Below are positions 5,722-8,713 of a stretch of 8,713 bases of DNA, one piece after another. Position 1 is the first letter of the stretch. Every line of letters begins with the position of its first letter. The translations under genes were made by a program, and so were the position numbers. Source of the stretch: Gammaproteobacteria bacterium (GTDB lineage Bacteria > Pseudomonadota > Gammaproteobacteria > Chromatiales > Chromatiaceae); assembly GCA_015767355.1 (NCBI GenBank), contig JADWMH010000083.1, positions 1 to 8,713 of the forward strand, read 5' to 3'. A model generated the notes under the pieces. It saw only the letters and a list, made by a program, of their open reading frames with translations, ran no database searches and was not told the origin of the DNA.

Positions 5722-7128
5722 ATGGATGATACCAAACGCCTCTTCGTGTTGGATACCAACGTGCTGATGCACGATCCCAGCGCAATATTCCGTTTTCAGG
5801 AGCATCATATCTTCATCCCCATGATGGTGCTTGAAGAGCTGGATCATGCAAAAAAAGGCACCTCTGAGGTGGCGCGCAATGTACGCCAGGTGAGTCGATT
5901 TCTCGATGACCTGATCATCGATGCAAGCAGGGAAGAGATCGAACAGGGACTCGAATTGCCGGGATGGGGCAGCAATGACCAGGACGAGGAGCACCGCATT
6001 TCAGGACGGCTCTTTTTCCAGACCAGCGAACTGCCGCCGTCGCTGCCCTCCTCCCTGCCCGGGAATATTGCGGATAACAATATCCTGGGCACCGCCCTCG
6101 CCCTGCAGAAACAGCATCAGGAGCCGGTCACCCTGGTTTCAAAAGATATCAACCTGCGCATCAAGGCCGCAATTGTCGGTCTCAATGCCGAGGACTACAG
6201 CAACGACCGGGTGCTGGATGACGTGGATCTGCTCTACAAGGGGTTTACCGCCCTGCCAGCAGATTTCTGGGAGAGACACAGCAAGGATGTCGATTCATGG
6301 CAGCAGGATGAGCACACCTTCTACCGTATCTCCGGCCCTGAAACCAAAAACTGGCATCATGGGCAGTCACTCTTTTATGATGATGAATATTCAGGGTTTG
6401 AAGCCATTGTGCGTCAGGTCAATGATGATCATGCCACCATCGAGCTGGCGACTGACCATCGCAATGCCAGCCACTCGGTGTGGGGCATCATGGCGCGCAA
6501 CCGTGAACAGAATTTTGCGCTGAACATGCTCATGGATCCTGACCTCGACTTCGTCTCGTTGCTGGGCGTCGCCGGAACCGGAAAGACCCTGCTGACGCTG
6601 GCGGCGGGATTAACACAGGTGCTTGACCACGGCCTCTACAGCGAGATCATCATGACCCGCGTCACCGTTCCCGTGGGCGATGACATCGGCTTTCTCCCCG
6701 GCACCGAGGAGGAGAAGATGACACCCTGGATGGGCGCATTGATGGACAATCTCGAAGTGCTCACCAAAACCGAAGGCGGCGGAGAGTGGGGGCGCGCTGC
6801 AACAGATGACCTGCTGCAGTCGCGCATTCGCATTCACTCCATCAACTTCATGCGCGGGCGCACCTTCCTGAATAAATACATCATCCTTGACGAAGCGCAA
6901 AACCTGACGGCGAAACAGATGAAAACCCTGGTCACGCGCGCAGGCCCCGGCACCAAGATCGTGTGTCTCGGCAACATCGCCCAGATCGACACTCCCTACC
7001 TGACGGAGACTACATCCGGCCTCACCTACGTGGTCGATAAGTTCAAGAACTGGGAACACTCGGGCCACATCACCCTGATCAGCGGAGAGCGCTCACGCCT
7101 CGCCGAGTTTGCCTCTGATGAGCTGTAG
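5722..7128 (+). CDS. PIN-PhoH fusion ATPase (PhoH2/YlaK type)
   Basis: Cytosolic two-domain protein of 468 aa. The N-terminal PIN nuclease domain (about 5-150) has its acidic set: D11 in LDTNVLMHD, E38/E39, D118 in ADNNILGTAL and D142 in SKDINLR. The C-terminal PhoH P-loop ATPase (about 255-465) has Walker A GVAGTGKT at 282-289, Walker B YIILDEAQN with D390/E391, and a conserved LGNIAQID (416-423). A linker of about 100 residues joins them. Mycobacterial PhoH2 of the same architecture shows ATP-dependent RNA unwinding and RNase activity, so an RNA-processing role is inferred. It is not the shorter single-domain PhoH or YbeZ. The ATG at 5722 follows the bcp stop by 5 nt with only a weak ribosome site, suggesting co-expression with bcp. 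No small antitoxin-like gene precedes it, unlike mycobacterial phoAT-phoH2. Confidence 0.92.
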   Translation: MDDTKRLFVLDTNVLMHDPSAIFRFQEHHIFIPMMVLEELDHAKKGTSEVARNVRQVSRFLDDLIIDASREEIEQGLELPGWGSNDQDEEHRISGRLFFQTSELPPSLPSSLPGNIADNNILGTALALQKQHQEPVTLVSKDINLRIKAAIVGLNAEDYSNDRVLDDVDLLYKGFTALPADFWERHSKDVDSWQQDEHTFYRISGPETKNWHHGQSLFYDDEYSGFEAIVRQVNDDHATIELATDHRNASHSVWGIMARNREQNFALNMLMDPDLDFVSLLGVAGTGKTLLTLAAGLTQVLDHGLYSEIIMTRVTVPVGDDIGFLPGTEEEKMTPWMGALMDNLEVLTKTEGGGEWGRAATDDLLQSRIRIHSINFMRGRTFLNKYIILDEAQNLTAKQMKTLVTRAGPGTKIVCLGNIAQIDTPYLTETTSGLTYVVDKFKNWEHSGHITLISGERSRLAEFASDEL

Positions 7129-7144
7129 GATTCAGAAAGAGATG

Positions 7145-7216
7145 AACCACAGAACACACGGAACACACTGAAAAAGCAACCGATATTATTCCGTGTCGTC
7201 CGTGTTTTCCGTGGTT
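7145..7216. repeat. Large imperfect inverted repeat downstream of phoH
   Basis: The arm at 7145-7170 (AACCACAGAACACACGG...) matches the reverse complement of 7191-7216 (...TTTTCCGTGGTT) at 21 of 26 positions, with a 20-nt loop. It resembles the AACCACGGAA...TTCCGTGGTT dispersed repeats seen in many environmental bacterial genomes. It begins 17 nt after the phoH stop and could act as a hairpin ending or stabilising that transcript. Part of the same motif recurs at 5143-5156. Confidence 0.65.
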
Positions 7217-7289
7217 AAAAAATGTCTTAGTGAGGTAGGGCCTAGTGAGATCAGGTCTCAGACTGACAAGGCATGAAAAAAACATTTTC
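7217..7289. other. Non-coding spacer between two inverted repeats
   Basis: There is no supportable gene. TAGTGAG occurs twice (7228-7234 and 7243-7249), and TGAGA (7246-7250) pairs with TCTCA (7256-7260) as a short hairpin. The remainder contains A- and T-runs. Short reading frames through this gap merely translate the repeats. Confidence 0.5.
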
Positions 7290-7341
7290 TCTCGCAAAGA
7301 CGCCAAGACCGCCAAGAAAAACCTTTGCGTTCTTAGCGAGA
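7290..7341. repeat. Second inverted repeat, TCTCGCAAAGACGCCAAG type
   Basis: The arm at 7290-7307 pairs imperfectly with 7323-7341. Read as its reverse complement, the second arm differs from the first by one added base and two substitutions. It belongs to the CTCGCAAAGACGC...GCGTTCTTAGCGAGA kind of intergenic repeat that I recall from many unrelated bacteria, and is different from the repeat at 7145-7216. On the plus strand it is followed by a short TTCTTTT. On the minus strand it runs into a longer T-rich stretch (7274-7289), so it could end transcription from both convergent genes. Confidence 0.65.
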
Positions 7342-7392
7342 GATTCTTTTATAACTTGACTCATTTGCAAGCATTTTAGTGAATCAAGGATT

Positions 7393-8640
7393 CTAATTCT
7401 GATGAACTTGCGAAAGATGCGCAATGCGTATCGCCGCGGGCGGATGCGAGTCATGAAAGGCGGAGTGCAGCGGATCCGGCGTCAGGGTGCCAGCATTCTC
7501 CTTGAAGAGTCCCACCAGCGCGCTGCTCAACTCCGCGGAGCCTGTCTGCTCCACGGCAAAGGCATCCGCTTCGAACTCATGCCTGCGTGACACCCACGAC
7601 ATCAGCGGCGTCATGAAGAAGGTAAATGCCGGACTGACCATCAGGAAAAGTATCAACGCCATGTAGATCGATGGCTTTTCAACACCCAGACCTGCATAGA
7701 ACCAGGGCTGTTGCATCAACCAGGCGAGAGTCGCAAAACCGATCAGCATCATCCCGGTCGACAGCAGCATTCCCTTGACAATATGTTTGTGTTTGAAATG
7801 CCCCAACTCATGGGCAAGCACGGCTTCAACCTGCGGGGGCGTCAACTGCTTCAACAGCGTATCGAAAAAAACGATGCGCTTGCTTTTCCCAAAACCCGTG
7901 AAGTAGGCATTGCCGTGGCTGGAACGACGTGAACCATCCATCACAAAGACACCCTGGGAGTTGAAGCCGCTGCGCTGCAGCAAGGCCTCGATACGCTGCA
8001 GCATCTCCCCCTGCTCCAGTGGCTTGAACTTGTTGAACAGCGGCGCAATAAACTTGGGGAATGCCCAGCTCAGCAGCAGTGTAAACAGCGTCATTGCCAG
8101 CCATGCATAGAGCCACCACCACTGTCCGGCGGACTCCATCAGCCACAGTATCAACATCACCACAGGCACGCCGATGAGCAACCCCAACAGCACTCCCTTG
8201 AGCATATCAGTGACGAAAACAGCGGGAGTGGATTGGTTGAAACCGAAATGCGCTTCAAGCACAAAGGTGCGATAGAGCGAAGCAGGGATATCGATTGCCG
8301 ACGAAATCAGCATCACCGAGACGATCACCGCGGTTCCGGTGAGCAGATCGCTGTAACCAACACTGCGCCACAACTGATCAATCCAGCTGAGCCCGCCGCC
8401 CAGCGTCCACGCCAGCAGTATAACGATGCCCACAGCGGATTCAATCCAGCCGAAGCGCTGTTTGGCGACCGTATAATCTGCGGCTTTTTGATGCTCGGCG
8501 AGAGCCACTTTGTCAGCAAAGGCGGAAGGGACTGTGGATCGATGCCCCCGCACATGCCGGACCTGGCGTATAGAGAGCCACAATTGGGTTGCCGTGGTGG
8601 CAAACAGCGCCAATAGAAAGATCAGTGTAAAAGTAGTCAT
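7393..8640 (-). CDS. Ste24-like M48 zinc metalloprotease, integral membrane
   Basis: Multi-pass inner-membrane endopeptidase of the M48A (CAAX prenyl protease 1/Ste24-like) group. The 415-aa product is complete. The zinc site is HELGH (H277, E278, H281) within VLAHELGHFKHKH, with third ligand E355 and nearby D359 in RRHEFEADAFA (352-362). Hydrophobic segments lie at about 2-20, 67-88, 101-122, 148-168, 173-194, 288-309 and 326-348. The M48A-like conserved stretch FVLEAHFGFNQST (126-138) precedes the catalytic site. Bacteria do not prenylate CAAX proteins, so the substrate is unknown; membrane-protein quality control, as for HtpX, is one inference. Length and the EAHFGFN stretch argue against HtpX itself (about 290 aa). 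The ATG at 8640 gives an N-terminus starting directly with a membrane segment, as in homologues, but no clear ribosome site is seen. It is convergent with phoH across the repeat region. Confidence 0.92.
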   Translation of the reverse strand: MTTFTLIFLLALFATTATQLWLSIRQVRHVRGHRSTVPSAFADKVALAEHQKAADYTVAKQRFGWIESAVGIVILLAWTLGGGLSWIDQLWRSVGYSDLLTGTAVIVSVMLISSAIDIPASLYRTFVLEAHFGFNQSTPAVFVTDMLKGVLLGLLIGVPVVMLILWLMESAGQWWWLYAWLAMTLFTLLLSWAFPKFIAPLFNKFKPLEQGEMLQRIEALLQRSGFNSQGVFVMDGSRRSSHGNAYFTGFGKSKRIVFFDTLLKQLTPPQVEAVLAHELGHFKHKHIVKGMLLSTGMMLIGFATLAWLMQQPWFYAGLGVEKPSIYMALILFLMVSPAFTFFMTPLMSWVSRRHEFEADAFAVEQTGSAELSSALVGLFKENAGTLTPDPLHSAFHDSHPPAAIRIAHLSQVHQN

Positions 8641-8713
8641 ATCAAAAGTTGGTTCATATTGATTTATTCGTCAAGCGAGTACAGTACGTCAAGAACTTTG
8701 TCATTGCGAGCGC
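8641..8713. other. Upstream region of the M48 gene, ending in a possible repeat
   Basis: No gene is visible. TTGACG occurs twice on the minus strand (8669-8674 and 8687-8692) upstream of the protease start, but neither has a good -10 hexamer at normal spacing. The final bases, GTCATTGCGAGCGC (8700-8713), look like the start of the common GTCATTGCGAGCG-type intergenic repeat, which would continue past the window. Confidence 0.35.

Noticed and set aside
5722..7128. PIN-PhoH as part of a toxin-antitoxin pair
   Set aside because: The gene immediately upstream is bcp, a normal peroxiredoxin with a 5-nt gap, which leaves no room for an antitoxin gene.
7079..7454. Minus-strand reading frames of 78 and 67 codons across the phoH/protease gap
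   Set aside because: They translate the inverted repeats (products with SVCSVCSVV- and KVFLGGLGVFARE-like strings), a well-known source of spurious small proteins, and they overlap the real genes at both ends.
8664..8692. Promoter for the M48 protease using tandem TTGACG boxes on the minus strand
   Set aside because: At spacings of 16-18 nt the -10 hexamers match TATAAT poorly, so the boxes are noted but not called a promoter.

Overview
This is a chromosomal housekeeping segment from a gammaproteobacterium. The evidence is the set of genes and their pairings: a Uup-type ABC-F ATPase, a yrfG/nudE/cysQ cluster, a gcvR-bcp pair, a PIN-PhoH ATPase and a Ste24-like M48 protease. The protein sequences look intermediate between enterobacterial and Pseudomonas/Xanthomonas types. 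Coding sequence is moderately GC-rich. Several intergenic gaps hold palindromic or inverted repeats of kinds I remember from environmental Gammaproteobacteria such as sulfur oxidisers. That lineage guess is inference only. I see no phage genes, transposase, CRISPR array, tRNA or rRNA.

Layout, left to right. Positions 1-1773 (minus) hold uup, cut at its 3' end by the window edge. A REPIN-like pair of inverted REP elements follows (about 1811-1910). yrfG (1946-2635, minus) and nudE (2661-3194, plus) diverge from a 25-nt spacer. nudE overlaps cysQ (3191-3982) through an ATGA junction, so the two are probably translationally coupled. A short hairpin repeat separates cysQ from a convergent gene for a small exported DUF4124-type protein (4023-4439, minus). 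A 171-nt divergent gap with two dyads leads to gcvR (4611-5144), a repeat-bearing spacer, bcp (5225-5716) and, 5 nt later, a PIN-PhoH gene (5722-7128). A 264-nt gap with two different long imperfect inverted repeats separates this from a convergent Ste24-like membrane protease gene (7393-8640, minus). The last 73 nt contain no gene and end in what may be another dispersed repeat.

Functionally, YrfG, NudE and CysQ all dispose of phosphorylated nucleotides: nucleoside monophosphates, nucleoside-diphosphate-linked compounds and 3'-phosphoadenosine 5'-phosphate. GcvR-Bcp is a conserved pair without an obvious shared pathway. The Uup, PhoH and M48 genes stand alone.

I found no convincing undescribed system. 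The items most worth a second look are the Bcp peroxiredoxin that lacks both usual resolving-cysteine positions, the perfect dyad in the gcvR leader, the REPIN-like element, and the concentration of several unrelated repeat types in these gaps.
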